A DNA stretch of 54,513 bases from an uncultured Lachnospiraceae bacterium (GTDB taxonomy: Bacteria; Bacillota; Clostridia; Lachnospirales; Lachnospiraceae): contig CAJUMC010000016.1 in assembly GCA_910587085.1 (NCBI GenBank), positions 1 through 54,513 on the forward strand, written 5' to 3'. The notes under the pieces were generated by a model that saw nothing but the letters and a program-made list of their open reading frames with translations, was not told the DNA's origin and searched no databases. Shown here piece by piece: positions 32,138 to 41,334 of the stretch. The position numbers and the translations under genes are program-made. The number at the start of each line of letters is the position of its first letter. Position 1 is the first letter of the stretch.

Positions 32138-32914
32138 ATGAAAACATTTATTGCAAATTTTAAAAAGTACCGGTTTCTGCTGGAGGAGCTGACGAAGAAG
32201 GACGTAAAGCTGAAATACCGCAGCTCCGTCCTCGGCTTTGTCTGGACGCTGCTGGAACCTCTGCTGACGATGATTGTTCTGACCATTGTTTTCGGGACGA
32301 TCATGAACAATAAAACGCCGCATTTTTCGGTCTATATCCTTACGGGCCGTCTTCTGTACTCTTTCTTTTCAGGCGGCACCAAGCTGGCGCTCAAGTCGAT
32401 CCGGCGCAATGCGGGCATGATACGAAAGGTTTATGTACCGAAATATATGTATCCGCTTGCGGCGACCATGTCAAGCTTTATCACCTTTCTTCTGTCGCTC
32501 GTCGTTCTGGTAGCGGTGGCGGCGGTACAGGGGCTGCGTCCGACGGTTTATCTGCTCGGCGTGTTTCCTCCGCTTCTCACGCTTTTTGTGATGGTTGCGG
32601 CAATCGGCTTTCTGCTGGCCACGCTGGATGTATTTTTCCGCGATCTGGAATATCTGTGGAACGTCGCAACCATGCTGATCATGTATATGTCGGCTATTTT
32701 TTACCAGCCGGAGCGGCTGCTTGATTCGCCGTACGGCTTTCTGATCCGCTTTAATCCGCTCTATGCGGTGATTGCAAATTTCCGGAATGCCGTATTCGGC
32801 CGTCCGCCCGAGCTGTTTTATACGTTATACCCGGTGGCGGTGAGCCTTGTGATACTTGTGGCCGGACTGGCCTTTTTCTATAAAAAGCAGGATCGGTTTG
32901 TATTATATATCTGA
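32138..32914 (+). CDS. ABC-2 type polysaccharide/teichoic acid export permease (TagG/Wzm-like)
   Basis: 258 residues with six membrane helices. KKDVKLKYRSSVLGFVWTLL near the N-terminus and RDLEYLWNVATMLIMYMSAI near the middle are typical of O-antigen and teichoic acid exporters. With the ATPase encoded next it would flip a lipid-linked polymer across the membrane. The ribosome site is weak (GGGTATAAGA). The 28-codon open frame at 32031 just upstream has a good site (CGGAGGAAATAGC) but no recognisable product. Confidence 0.9.
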   Translation: MKTFIANFKKYRFLLEELTKKDVKLKYRSSVLGFVWTLLEPLLTMIVLTIVFGTIMNNKTPHFSVYILTGRLLYSFFSGGTKLALKSIRRNAGMIRKVYVPKYMYPLAATMSSFITFLLSLVVLVAVAAVQGLRPTVYLLGVFPPLLTLFVMVAAIGFLLATLDVFFRDLEYLWNVATMLIMYMSAIFYQPERLLDSPYGFLIRFNPLYAVIANFRNAVFGRPPELFYTLYPVAVSLVILVAGLAFFYKKQDRFVLYI

Positions 32915-33022
32915 GATTATGCCGCCGGTACAGGAAGCTGTATGCGGCGGCCGGCCCGGACAGTCAGGAACAGAGGAAGAACGGCGGCACGGCGGCGGAA
33001 CGCCGCCAGAAATGAGGAAATC

Positions 33023-33772
33023 TTGGAAAAAAATGCGGCGTTAAAGGTTGACAGGATAGGAATTCAGTTCCGGATGGCGAGCGAGCGCGTGGACAGCCTG
33101 AAGGATTATGTGATAAAGCGGATGAAGCGTGATCTGAGATATCATGAGTTCTGGGCGCTGAAGGATATCACTTTTCAGATAAAAAAGGGAGAGCGGCTCG
33201 GCGTGCTCGGGCTGAACGGGGCGGGAAAGAGCACGCTGCTGAAAATTATCGCGGGCGTGCTCAAGCCGACGGAGGGCACCGTAACGCGGAACGGCAGAAT
33301 TGTGCCGCTGCTGGAGCTCGGGGCGGGTTTTGATCAGCAGTATACCGGAGCAGAGAATATCTTTCTGTACGGCGCGATGCTCGGCTACCCGAAGGCGTTT
33401 CTGAAGGAAAAATATGATGAGATTGTGGAGTTTTCGGAGCTGGGCGAGTTCATCCATGTTCCGCTGAAAAATTATTCGTCCGGCATGAAGGCGCGGCTCG
33501 GATTTTCCATTGCGACCATTGTTGAGCCGGAAATTCTGATTCTGGACGAGGTGCTTTCGGTCGGCGATGCGAAATTCCGAAAGAAGAGTGAAAAAAAGAT
33601 CAAGAGCATGTTCAGCCGCGGGAATACGGTGCTTTTTGTATCGCATTCCATCGGGCAGGTGCGTTCCCTCTGCGACCGCGCTATTATTCTGGAAAAGGGA
33701 AGGCTGATTGCCCAGGGCGATGTGGAGACGGTCAGTGCGCTGTACGAGGAAGCGATCAGGTCGGAGGGCTGA
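33023..33772 (+). CDS. ABC transporter ATPase for polymer export (TagH/Wzt-like)
   Basis: About 249 residues. LGVLGLNGAGKSTLLKI is the Walker A region, LKNYSSGMKARLGFSIA the atypical signature and EILILDEVLSVGD the Walker B motif; all are characteristic of exporters of polysaccharide and teichoic acid. No ATG fits: the first in-frame ATG after the conserved beginning is too late, while upstream ones have no ribosome site. I choose TTG at 33023, with GAGG five bases upstream (LEKNAALKVDRIGIQF). A frame extends further upstream to 32942. No C-terminal polymer-binding domain as in long Wzt proteins. Confidence 0.9.
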   Translation: MEKNAALKVDRIGIQFRMASERVDSLKDYVIKRMKRDLRYHEFWALKDITFQIKKGERLGVLGLNGAGKSTLLKIIAGVLKPTEGTVTRNGRIVPLLELGAGFDQQYTGAENIFLYGAMLGYPKAFLKEKYDEIVEFSELGEFIHVPLKNYSSGMKARLGFSIATIVEPEILILDEVLSVGDAKFRKKSEKKIKSMFSRGNTVLFVSHSIGQVRSLCDRAIILEKGRLIAQGDVETVSALYEEAIRSEG

Positions 33773-33800
33773 AGCAGCCCGGGTAAAAAGGAGGGTGCAA

Positions 33801-34982
33801 ATGGAGGCTTTGAAACGGGAGGGCAAGCGCTGGCTGCTGAGTCTGATCCATCAGGGACAGGCGCTTGTGGAGCAGAAACGCGTCAATGATGTGCTGCAGC
33901 ATTACACAATGGATGCGATACAGAATACGGCGCCTCAGAAAAAGAAATCAATCCTGTTTCTGATCACGAGAATGGTGCGCTTCCACGGCGGGCAGACTTC
34001 CATCCTGCGGCTCGGAACACAGCTTGCGGGGCTTGGCTTCCAGGTTGGCTATGCGGTGTACAAGCCGCAGAGCAAGAAGGAGATGGAGGTCTGTGCAAGG
34101 AGCAATCTGCCCGGCTTCCGGGGGCTTCTTTTTACAGCGGAGGAGCTGGAGCGGATGATGAGCGGGAAAAAGAAAAGTGCCGATATTGTTGTGGCCTCCT
34201 CCTGGGATACGGTTTCTTTTGCAAAGCGCCTCCCTGGCTACCGCATGTATTTTGTTCAGGATTATGAACCGTATTTTTACAGCTTCGGAGAGCTGTTTCT
34301 GCTGGCGAAAAAAACCTACGAGCAGGGGCTGCACATGGTGAGCCTCGGGGCGTGGAACAAAAAGATAATCGAGCGGGAATGCCGCCCGGTTTCACCGATT
34401 GATGTGATTTCCTTCCCCTGCGAGGCAAAGGAGTATGAATTCCGCCGGAAGGATTTTGCCGCGTATGCCGGGCGCAGGGAATTTACGGTTGCGGTTTATC
34501 TGAAGTTTTACGGCAAACGCCTTCCCTGCGTAATCCCTTATATGCTGGAGCGGGCGGCGGAACGCCTGCGCCGGGAAGGGATTGTGCTGAAGGTCTGTTA
34601 TTTCGGGGAGGCGGGGAGCTTTCGTGCGCCGGGCGGAGAAAATCTCGGGATGCTGAACCGGGAGGAGCTGCGCAGCCTGTATTACCGCGCGGATTTCGGC
34701 ATGGTCGCTTCCATGAGCAATATTTCCCTGGTGCCGTATGAAATGCTGGCGGCGGGCCTTCCCGTAATTGAATTTGCCGACGGTACCTTCGGGGAGTTTT
34801 TTCCGGAGGGCAGCGCGACGCTGGTCGGGATTTCGGCGGATGAGCTGGCAGCGCGTCTGCTGGAGCTGATCCGGGAGCCGGAGCGGATGGAGCGCCAGCT
34901 GGAGACCGCACATGCATATATGAGAGATCTTAGCTGGGAGAACAGCGCGGCGCAGTTTGCGGAGATTGTGAGAGAACTGTAG
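33801..34982 (+). CDS. Glycosyltransferase, GT-B fold (WsaF-like)
   Basis: 393 residues. SILFLITRMVRFHGGQTSIL begins the N-terminal Rossmann lobe, FVQDYEPYFYSFGELFLLA closely resembles the donor-domain linker of WsaF-type rhamnosyltransferases, and the C-terminal lobe has ADFGMVASMSNISLVPYEML with LPVIEFADGTFGEF for nucleotide-sugar binding. It would add a sugar, possibly rhamnose, to a cell-surface glycan. GGAGGGTGCAA precedes the ATG. Together with the export pair and the CDP-glycerol gene it forms a surface-polymer cluster. Donor and acceptor are inferred only. Confidence 0.82.
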   Translation: MEALKREGKRWLLSLIHQGQALVEQKRVNDVLQHYTMDAIQNTAPQKKKSILFLITRMVRFHGGQTSILRLGTQLAGLGFQVGYAVYKPQSKKEMEVCARSNLPGFRGLLFTAEELERMMSGKKKSADIVVASSWDTVSFAKRLPGYRMYFVQDYEPYFYSFGELFLLAKKTYEQGLHMVSLGAWNKKIIERECRPVSPIDVISFPCEAKEYEFRRKDFAAYAGRREFTVAVYLKFYGKRLPCVIPYMLERAAERLRREGIVLKVCYFGEAGSFRAPGGENLGMLNREELRSLYYRADFGMVASMSNISLVPYEMLAAGLPVIEFADGTFGEFFPEGSATLVGISADELAARLLELIREPERMERQLETAHAYMRDLSWENSAAQFAEIVREL

Positions 34983-35030
34983 AAAAGCCGGCGCAGCAGG
35001 CCGGGAAGCGGGGACGGATGGGAGGTTGGA

Positions 35031-36401
35031 ATGCGCGAGCGTTTAAAGCGTCTGGCACCGAAAAGTATGATACGAATTTATCAGAGAGCACGGTATCTTG
35101 GGATTACTGCGCTCTTTTTTGCTGCACGTCTGCTGCCGGTCAGAAAAAATCTGGTTGCTTTGTGCAATGTGTGGGGCTACGGGGATAATGCGAAATATGT
35201 CGCCGAGGAGCTGATTGCGCGTAAAAAGGCGGCCCGGGAGGCCGGAAATGCAAAATCGTCCCGGACGCCGGATTTGTCCGCACAGGAACGGAAGCTGTGG
35301 CGCAGTCTGCAGATCGTTTTTATCACAAACCATCCGGAGCAGGTGCCGGCCTGTCCGGAGCTGACGGCGCGGAGAACGAACACGCCGCGCGCTGTCCTTG
35401 CACTTGCCTGCGCGCGCGTCTGGGTGGACAATAACCGGAAGGAGGCGTACATCCGCAAGAGGCGCGGACAATATTATATCCAGCTATGGCACGGGGGAGT
35501 GGCGCTGAAAAAAATAGAGGGGGACTGCGTGCAGGCGCTGGGGAAGGAATATATCCGCCGTGCGAGGAGAGATTCAGCGGCGACAGATCTGTTCATTTCC
35601 AACAGCGATTTCTGCACACGGATGTACCGGCGCGCGTTCTGGGCAAAATGCGAGATTGCAGAGTACGGCAGCCCGCGGAATGACCGGTTTGTGCATACCG
35701 CGGCGGAACAAGCGGCGGACGGAGAGAAAAACAACAGCCGGGCCGGGCAGACGGCAGCGTATGCAGAAGCCGGAGGAATTAACAGCACCAAGGCCGGGCG
35801 GACAGCGGAACAAGCGGCGGACGGAGAGCTTAACTGCAGCAGGGGTGTGACCGCAGAAGGAAAGCTTCTCCCGCGGTGTGCCGTCTACGCACCGACCTAC
35901 CGAACCGGGAGGAACAGCTTCTGCAGCTTTGACGCCGCGCAGCTGAGAGCCGCGCTTGCCGACCGGTTCGGCGGCGAGTGGGAAATTCTCGTGCGGCTGC
36001 ATCCGCTGGCGGCGGAGGGGCGCGATCTTCGGAAAATTCCCGGCGTAAGAGATATCAGCGGAGCACCGGATTTGTATGAGATACTGTACGGGGCTGATGT
36101 CCTGATTACAGACTATTCCAATACCATGTTTGAATTCGCCATGACCGGAAGACCTGTATTTCTGTACGCGGATGATGTCCGCGAATACGAGAAGGAGCGC
36201 GGCCTGTATTTTGATTTCCGGACGCTGCCGTTTGACGGAGCGGAAACGGCAAAGGAGCTTTACCGGCAGATCCGGGACTATGATCCGGAGAGGCGCCGCG
36301 GGGAGCTTCGCAGGCTGTACGAGGCGGTCGGGCTGAAGGAAAGCGGAAAAGCGGCGGCCCTGGTGGCGGAGCGGATCGCGGCGGAATGTGCCGGGGAGTA
36401 G
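35031..36401 (+). CDS. CDP-glycerol glycerophosphotransferase-like (TagB/TagF family), with repeat insertion
   Basis: 456 residues. IQLWHGGVALKKI contains the WHG motif, DLFISNSDFCTRMYRRAF follows, and CAVYAPTYR, ILVRLHPLA, DVLITDYSNTMFEFAMTGRP and YEKERGLYFDF complete the catalytic pattern of Tag-family enzymes, which transfer glycerol phosphate (or a related unit) from CDP-glycerol to a membrane-bound acceptor. Between residues about 224 and 284 lies a low-complexity stretch with two copies of AEQAADGE, absent from the normal family layout; at DNA level it is a perfect 24-base repeat. It probably forms a disordered loop. GGGAGG precedes the ATG. It closes the polymer gene cluster. Confidence 0.85.
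   Translation: MRERLKRLAPKSMIRIYQRARYLGITALFFAARLLPVRKNLVALCNVWGYGDNAKYVAEELIARKKAAREAGNAKSSRTPDLSAQERKLWRSLQIVFITNHPEQVPACPELTARRTNTPRAVLALACARVWVDNNRKEAYIRKRRGQYYIQLWHGGVALKKIEGDCVQALGKEYIRRARRDSAATDLFISNSDFCTRMYRRAFWAKCEIAEYGSPRNDRFVHTAAEQAADGEKNNSRAGQTAAYAEAGGINSTKAGRTAEQAADGELNCSRGVTAEGKLLPRCAVYAPTYRTGRNSFCSFDAAQLRAALADRFGGEWEILVRLHPLAAEGRDLRKIPGVRDISGAPDLYEILYGADVLITDYSNTMFEFAMTGRPVFLYADDVREYEKERGLYFDFRTLPFDGAETAKELYRQIRDYDPERRRGELRRLYEAVGLKESGKAAALVAERIAAECAGE
35703..35828 (+). repeat. Perfect 24-base direct repeat inside the glycerophosphotransferase gene
   Basis: GCGGAACAAGCGGCGGACGG plus AGAG occurs at 35703-35726 and 35805-35828, 102 bases apart (34 codons), with partial similarity between (GCCGGGCAGACGGCAGC versus GCCGGGCGGACAGC). 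The frame is kept. Confidence 0.85.
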
Positions 36402-36432
36402 GCACAGAGAGGATATCCGGACGGAGAACAAT

Positions 36433-37518
36433 ATGACAAAGCTGTATTTTATCTGGAAAAACATTATTTATTCCTTTCTTACGGAAAAAAATCTGACCTT
36501 GCTGATTCTGCTCGGCATGATGATCAGCGATGTAATTTTCTTTGTTTTCGGCAATGCTTTCTGGTCCAGCGCCAGGGCAGAGGAATACCAAGTGTACCGG
36601 AATAATGTTGTTGTTTTTCAGTTTGACTCGCTGGATATTGAAGCGTTTCTGGAACGGACTGGCAGCAGGGATTACATCACTTCAACATTTTTTGAACATA
36701 CCGTGCTCGACGAAAGCGGAGCGCCGCTGAAAATTGCGGCCTACAGCCCTGCCTCCGGCCTCCTGAACGCCGGAATCCGGCTGGGCAGCAGCTTGAGCGG
36801 CAGTCCCATGGAATTTGCAGTAAACGACAGCTATATCAGGGCGCACAGCGGTTCTGCGCTGTCCGCACTCAGACCGGGGGACAGGTTTCCTATTCTGGAC
36901 GGCGACTGGACGCTTGTGGGCATCCTGTCCGTGAGTGCTGGCGATTCGTTTGATATTTTAATTAATCTGGAAGATTTCCGCTCCCGTATCCGGGAAAAAA
37001 TCACTGCCGGCTTCCGGTTCCGCAGCGGAACCTCGCTGCTTGAGCTGCAGGAATTTTCGGATGAATTGCGGGCTGAATTCCAGGCTGTGCATGTTGCGGC
37101 GCCTTCGGGGCCCGTCCGCACAGGCTACGGGGAATTCCTGTCCGATATGGGAGGAGCGCTGCTTCTTCTTTCAGCAGCGGTCGTGAACTATATGTTTCTG
37201 TATCGGTTTCTGCTTACGAAACGGACATATCTCTACGGGATATACAAGGCTTGCGGAATGAGTAATTTTTATACTGTATGCATGCTGTGCGCGGAGCTGT
37301 CCGTTATGCTTGTTATTTCGTATCTGCCGGCAATGCTGCTTTATTCCGGCGGACTGTTCCTGGCAGGGAGAGCGGGGTCTCCCGCGGAGCACGGGACGGA
37401 GTTTGTTTTTGCCTTTTTTACTGTCGCCGCGCTGAACCTGCTTTTCGGCGGTATTGCGGCGGCAAAGCTGATACGGAATTCTCCGGTAAAGCTGATGAAG
37501 GAAAGTGTGGTGACCTGA
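36433..37518 (+). CDS. ABC transporter permease, FtsX/MacB type
   Basis: 361 residues. One N-terminal membrane helix (LTLLILLGMMISDVIFFVFG), an extracytoplasmic domain of about 200 residues, then three helices starting near GGALLLLSAAVVNYMFLYRF. KRTYLYGIYKACGMSNFYTV is the FtsX-type loop after the second helix. This is the MacB/LolE-like architecture that moves substrates by mechanical force rather than through a channel. It starts at ATG 36433 after GGAG and ends directly at the start of the second permease. Confidence 0.8.
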   Translation: MTKLYFIWKNIIYSFLTEKNLTLLILLGMMISDVIFFVFGNAFWSSARAEEYQVYRNNVVVFQFDSLDIEAFLERTGSRDYITSTFFEHTVLDESGAPLKIAAYSPASGLLNAGIRLGSSLSGSPMEFAVNDSYIRAHSGSALSALRPGDRFPILDGDWTLVGILSVSAGDSFDILINLEDFRSRIREKITAGFRFRSGTSLLELQEFSDELRAEFQAVHVAAPSGPVRTGYGEFLSDMGGALLLLSAAVVNYMFLYRFLLTKRTYLYGIYKACGMSNFYTVCMLCAELSVMLVISYLPAMLLYSGGLFLAGRAGSPAEHGTEFVFAFFTVAALNLLFGGIAAAKLIRNSPVKLMKESVVT

Positions 37519-38706
37519 ATGAGCCGACTGAAAATACTGCTGCTGCAGTTCCGCCTGAATCTGGTTCAGAACCTTTTTTTTATTGCGGAATGCGTGCTTG
37601 TGTTCCTGGTTGTCAACTCCGGCATTTCCACGCTGCTCTACAGCGGATATCTCGAAAGGTATGCGGATTTTGATCTCGACACTGTCTTTTTTCTCTCCGG
37701 CGCGGTTTCGCGCAATGCAGCAGGGAGCGAGCCGGAGCAGTTCGAGCAGATGGTGGAGGAGATCCGCTCGGTCACGGGTGTTGCAGGTGTGGGCTACTAT
37801 GCAAACGAATCGTTTCTGTCGGGAGAAAATGAGGAACTGCTTGTCAGCGCATTTGTTCTAAACAGCGATATGCTGCGGGTGAAATATCCGTTAAGCCAGG
37901 GGGAGTGGTTCGGCAGTCAGGCTTCGCCCGAAACGCAGGTGATTCTGGGCGGTGAGATTGCATCCCTTTACGAGGTCGGTGAAATCATCACCCTGCATAA
38001 GCTTGAAACCGGACAGGGCCGTTTGCAGTATATTCCCGTAACGGCGCGGCTGATCGGAAAGCTGAGGGAGCCGGCCTTTGCCGTCGACCTTAATTTCAGC
38101 TCCAGCCGGCCGGACTACGTAAATATGTTTAAGCTCTGTGAAAACATTATTCTTACGGACGACCAGATGCTGATATCCCGCAATGATATCCGCTATCCTG
38201 CTATGTCGCTGCTTGTCTTTGCCGAACCCGGCGCCGACCTGGAGCAGGTGCGCAGGGAGCTGGCCGCATTCGGACAGCCGTTTGATTTTCGGGAGGTGGA
38301 CGGATACAGCCGGGAGGCAGCAGCGAACCGGCTGGCAAGGCAGCTTCCGGCGGTTGGAATGTTGATTGCCGGCGTCCTGTTCGGCGTGATGGGCATCACG
38401 TATCTCGGCACTTATCAAAACATGAAAACCCTGTCGGTTTATTATCTGTACGGCATGAGCCGCAGGGGCTGCGCCCTTGTGAATATAATATTGAACACGG
38501 CCATGCTCAGCATTTCGCTGCTGTTTTCCGTCCTGCTGTATTATGTGCCTTCCGTTCATGACCGGCTGTTCCGGCGTGCACTGCTCGGCCCGCAGAATCT
38601 GATATTTTCCCTGGCATTTCTTGCGGCAGCGGCAGGCCTGTCCCTGGCGGCAAGCTGCCGTTTTTCTCGAAAAAGCCCTGTGGCGGCATTGCGGAGGTTT
38701 GAATAA
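37519..38706 (+). CDS. ABC transporter permease, FtsX/MacB type, second subunit
   Basis: 395 residues with the same plan as the preceding protein: N-terminal helix (LFFIAECVLVFLVVNSGIST), a large extracytoplasmic domain, and three C-terminal helices (VGMLIAGVLFGVMGITYLGT, with KTLSVYYLYGMSRRGCALVN after it). The two permeases would form a heterodimer. The start follows the upstream stop without a gap, and the stop overlaps the ATPase start (TAATG), showing strict coupling. The cargo is unknown; no two-component system of the bacitracin type is adjacent. Confidence 0.8.
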   Translation: MSRLKILLLQFRLNLVQNLFFIAECVLVFLVVNSGISTLLYSGYLERYADFDLDTVFFLSGAVSRNAAGSEPEQFEQMVEEIRSVTGVAGVGYYANESFLSGENEELLVSAFVLNSDMLRVKYPLSQGEWFGSQASPETQVILGGEIASLYEVGEIITLHKLETGQGRLQYIPVTARLIGKLREPAFAVDLNFSSSRPDYVNMFKLCENIILTDDQMLISRNDIRYPAMSLLVFAEPGADLEQVRRELAAFGQPFDFREVDGYSREAAANRLARQLPAVGMLIAGVLFGVMGITYLGTYQNMKTLSVYYLYGMSRRGCALVNIILNTAMLSISLLFSVLLYYVPSVHDRLFRRALLGPQNLIFSLAFLAAAAGLSLAASCRFSRKSPVAALRRFE

Positions 38707-39368
38707 TGCTGATTCAACTAAAAAAAGTGGACAAGATATACCGGGACGGAACGGTCTCCTTTCAGGCTCTGAGGGAGGTTGATCTGTCGGTGGAGGAGGG
38801 GGAGATGGTCGCCGTTCAGGGCAGATCGGGTGCCGGGAAATCCACCCTGCTGCACATTATCGGGTGTGTGGATACCTTTGACGGCGGAAGCTATCTGCTG
38901 GACGGAACAGATATAGGAGGACTGCGGGACGGGCAGCTCTCCCGAATACGCAGCCGGACGATGGGATTTATCATGCAGGATTTCGCGCTGGTATCAAAGC
39001 TTTCCGTTTTTGACAACATCGCTGTTCCGCTATATCTGGCGGGGACAGGGATGAAAAAAATCAGAAGTGCAGTAAAAGCGGCCGCCGCCGAGGTCGGTTT
39101 GGAAGGCCAGCTCGACAAAAAGGCAGGGCAGCTTTCCGGAGGGCAGAAGCAGCGGGTTGCCATTGCGCGGGCCATCGTCAATGCTCCGCGCATTATTCTT
39201 GCGGATGAACCGACCGGGGCGCTCGATGCTACGACGGCGGGTGAGATCATCGCCCTTCTGAAAGGGCAGAAGGAAAAGGGGATTACGATTTTAATCGTTA
39301 CCCACGACAACTCCGTTGCCGCCGCCTGCCAGCGGGTGATTGAGATACGGGACGGAAGAATTGTCTGA
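38706..39368 (+). CDS. ABC transporter ATPase, MacB/LolD type
   Basis: 220 residues. Walker A VQGRSGAGKSTLLHI, Q-loop in MGFIMQDFALVSKL, signature LSGGQKQRVAIARAI, Walker B RIILADEPTGALD and switch His in IVTHDNSVA. The length and the PTGALD motif are typical of MacB and LolD ATPases. It powers the two preceding permeases; the start overlaps the stop of the second permease. This is the last gene of the unit. Confidence 0.93.
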   Translation: MLIQLKKVDKIYRDGTVSFQALREVDLSVEEGEMVAVQGRSGAGKSTLLHIIGCVDTFDGGSYLLDGTDIGGLRDGQLSRIRSRTMGFIMQDFALVSKLSVFDNIAVPLYLAGTGMKKIRSAVKAAAAEVGLEGQLDKKAGQLSGGQKQRVAIARAIVNAPRIILADEPTGALDATTAGEIIALLKGQKEKGITILIVTHDNSVAAACQRVIEIRDGRIV

Positions 39369-39447
39369 TAATAAATTAATTGATTAATTATATGGTGTTA
39401 TTATTAGTTAATATTACACCGAAAGATGAAAGGCGCGGAAATTTTTC

Positions 39448-39476
39448 TTGCATTTTCCCCTTTCCTGTTATATTAT
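39448..39476 (+). promoter_or_regulatory. Promoter of the oligopeptide importer operon
   Basis: TTGCAT at 39448-39453 and TATTAT at 39471-39476 with a 17-base spacer, about 100 bases before the binding-protein gene. An AT-rich stretch with ATTAAT-TG-ATTAAT lies upstream near 39376-39390. Confidence 0.6.
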
Positions 39477-39576
39477 ATAGGCGCTGTTTTACAGCATACA
39501 ATTTCATAATGATGAGAGAATATTTCATGGACGGTGAATCAATCACGAATGTGCGCAGCACAAGAAAGGAGCTTTT

Positions 39577-41163
39577 ATGAAAAAGCATGGAAAGATTCTG
39601 CCGGCGCTGCTTCTGGTACTTGGCCTAGCGGTACTGGGAGGCTGCTCGGATGAAAATTCTTCAGACGACCCGAATAAGGGAGGCGCTGACGGCGTGACCG
39701 CGACGACCAAAGAGCCCGAGTTCGGCGGTTCCATCGTTGTTGGAATTACCCAGGATTTGGATAGTCTTGACCCACACAAAGCACGGTCGGCAGGAACTGA
39801 GGAAGTATTATTTAACATTTTCGAGGGCGTTGTAAAGCCCGACAAGGACGGAAATCTTGTTCCGGCTGTGGCGAGCGACGTAGTCATTGCGGAGGATGGA
39901 ATGAGCTACACCTTCACGCTGAGAGAGGGCGTAAAATTCCACAATGGCGAGCTTGTGACGGCGGAGGATGTCGTATATTCCCTGAAGCGCTGTGCTGGTC
40001 TTTTGGAGACTTCAGATCCCGAGGTGAAGGTCACATCAGCGCTTTCGTGTATTTCTGAAATCGAAGCGTCGGCGGATGCGGCCGGCAAATCCATCGTAAC
40101 GATAACATTGTCTGAAGCAAATACGGAGCTGCTCGGGTATCTGACCGGTGCAGTTATCCCGAAAGACTACGACAGGCAGACGGAAGCTCCGGTCGGCACC
40201 GGCCCGTTCCGGTTTGTGTCCTACTCGCCGCTGCAGAGCTTTGTCGTGGAAAAAAATCCGGATTACTATGGTACGCCGGCATATCTGGACAAGGTCACTT
40301 TCAAGATTTCGGCGGATACAGACGCTGCTTTTATGGAACTTCTGGCCGGCGGAATTGATATTTTCCCGTATCTGACGAGCGAGCAGGCAAGCCAGCTGAC
40401 GGAAAATTATAATATTGCGGTCGGGACGACGAATCTGGTGCAGGGGCTGTTTCTGAACAATGCGGAGAAGCCGTTCGACGATATCCGCGTGCGTCAGGCA
40501 CTCTGCTATGCCGTTGACCGCCAGGAGATTCTTGACATCGTGGCGGACGGAAAGGGCACGCTGATCGGCTCGAATATGTACGCCGGCTTTGCAAAGTATT
40601 TCAACGGCGATCTGGTCAATACTTATGAATACAATCCGGATAAGGCCAAGCAGCTTCTTGCCGATGCCGGCTATCCGGACGGCTTTGATATGACAATTAC
40701 CGTGCCGAGCAATTATCAGTTCCATGTTGATACCGCCCAGGTAATTGTGGAACAGCTGAAGAAGGTGGGAATCCGGGCAGAGATCAAGCTGATCGAGTGG
40801 ACTTCCTGGGTGAACGACGCGTACCGCGGAAGGCAGTTTCAGACGACCGTTGTCGGGCTGGATGCCAACCTTGCGCCGAGCGATGTGCTCAAGCGCTATC
40901 AGACGACGGCGAGCAGCAATTTTCTGAGCTACAGCAACGAGGAGTTTGACCGGATCTTCGCGCTTGCCGTTGCGGAGTCGGATGACGCGGCAAAGATTGC
41001 CTATTATAAGCAGCTGCAGGAAATTCTGACGAACGACGCAGCATCGGTGTATATCCAGGACCCGGCTTCCTACGTGGCAGTCGGAAAGAAGCTTGCAGGC
41101 TATACCTTTTATCCGGTATATGTACAGGACATGTCGAAAGTATATTACGTAAAGCAGAAATAA
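39577..41163 (+). CDS. Peptide ABC transporter substrate-binding lipoprotein (DppA/OppA-like)
   Basis: 528 residues. The signal peptide ends in a lipobox (LAVLGGC, Cys24), so the protein is lipid-anchored on the outside of the membrane. The mature part is a family 5 solute-binding protein: LDSLDPHKARSAGTEEVLFN, GMSYTFTLREGVKFHNGELV (the family signature), FRFVSYSPLQSF, VRQALCYAVDRQEIL. It captures peptides or similar ligands for the permeases that follow. AAAGGAGC precedes the ATG. A spacer of 171 bases separates it from the first permease, with no terminator. Confidence 0.93.
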   Translation: MKKHGKILPALLLVLGLAVLGGCSDENSSDDPNKGGADGVTATTKEPEFGGSIVVGITQDLDSLDPHKARSAGTEEVLFNIFEGVVKPDKDGNLVPAVASDVVIAEDGMSYTFTLREGVKFHNGELVTAEDVVYSLKRCAGLLETSDPEVKVTSALSCISEIEASADAAGKSIVTITLSEANTELLGYLTGAVIPKDYDRQTEAPVGTGPFRFVSYSPLQSFVVEKNPDYYGTPAYLDKVTFKISADTDAAFMELLAGGIDIFPYLTSEQASQLTENYNIAVGTTNLVQGLFLNNAEKPFDDIRVRQALCYAVDRQEILDIVADGKGTLIGSNMYAGFAKYFNGDLVNTYEYNPDKAKQLLADAGYPDGFDMTITVPSNYQFHVDTAQVIVEQLKKVGIRAEIKLIEWTSWVNDAYRGRQFQTTVVGLDANLAPSDVLKRYQTTASSNFLSYSNEEFDRIFALAVAESDDAAKIAYYKQLQEILTNDAASVYIQDPASYVAVGKKLAGYTFYPVYVQDMSKVYYVKQK

Positions 41164-41334
41164 CGAGCCTGTCTGTAAAGAAATATTCTATACAAAAGTC
41201 CGGCATCTGACAGCGTGAGTTTGATAACAGCCCTGGCAGCAGAGGCGGAATGCGGGGCTTTGCCGGCAGTCCGGGCGGACGATGCGGAATGCCGGAGGTC
41301 CGGAAATTAAATTGTGCGAGGGGAGGGGAAGGCC

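Noticed and set aside
30054..32147. 697-codon open frame on the minus strand opposite leuA
   Set aside because: Antisense shadow produced by the GC-rich third positions of leuA; no motif.
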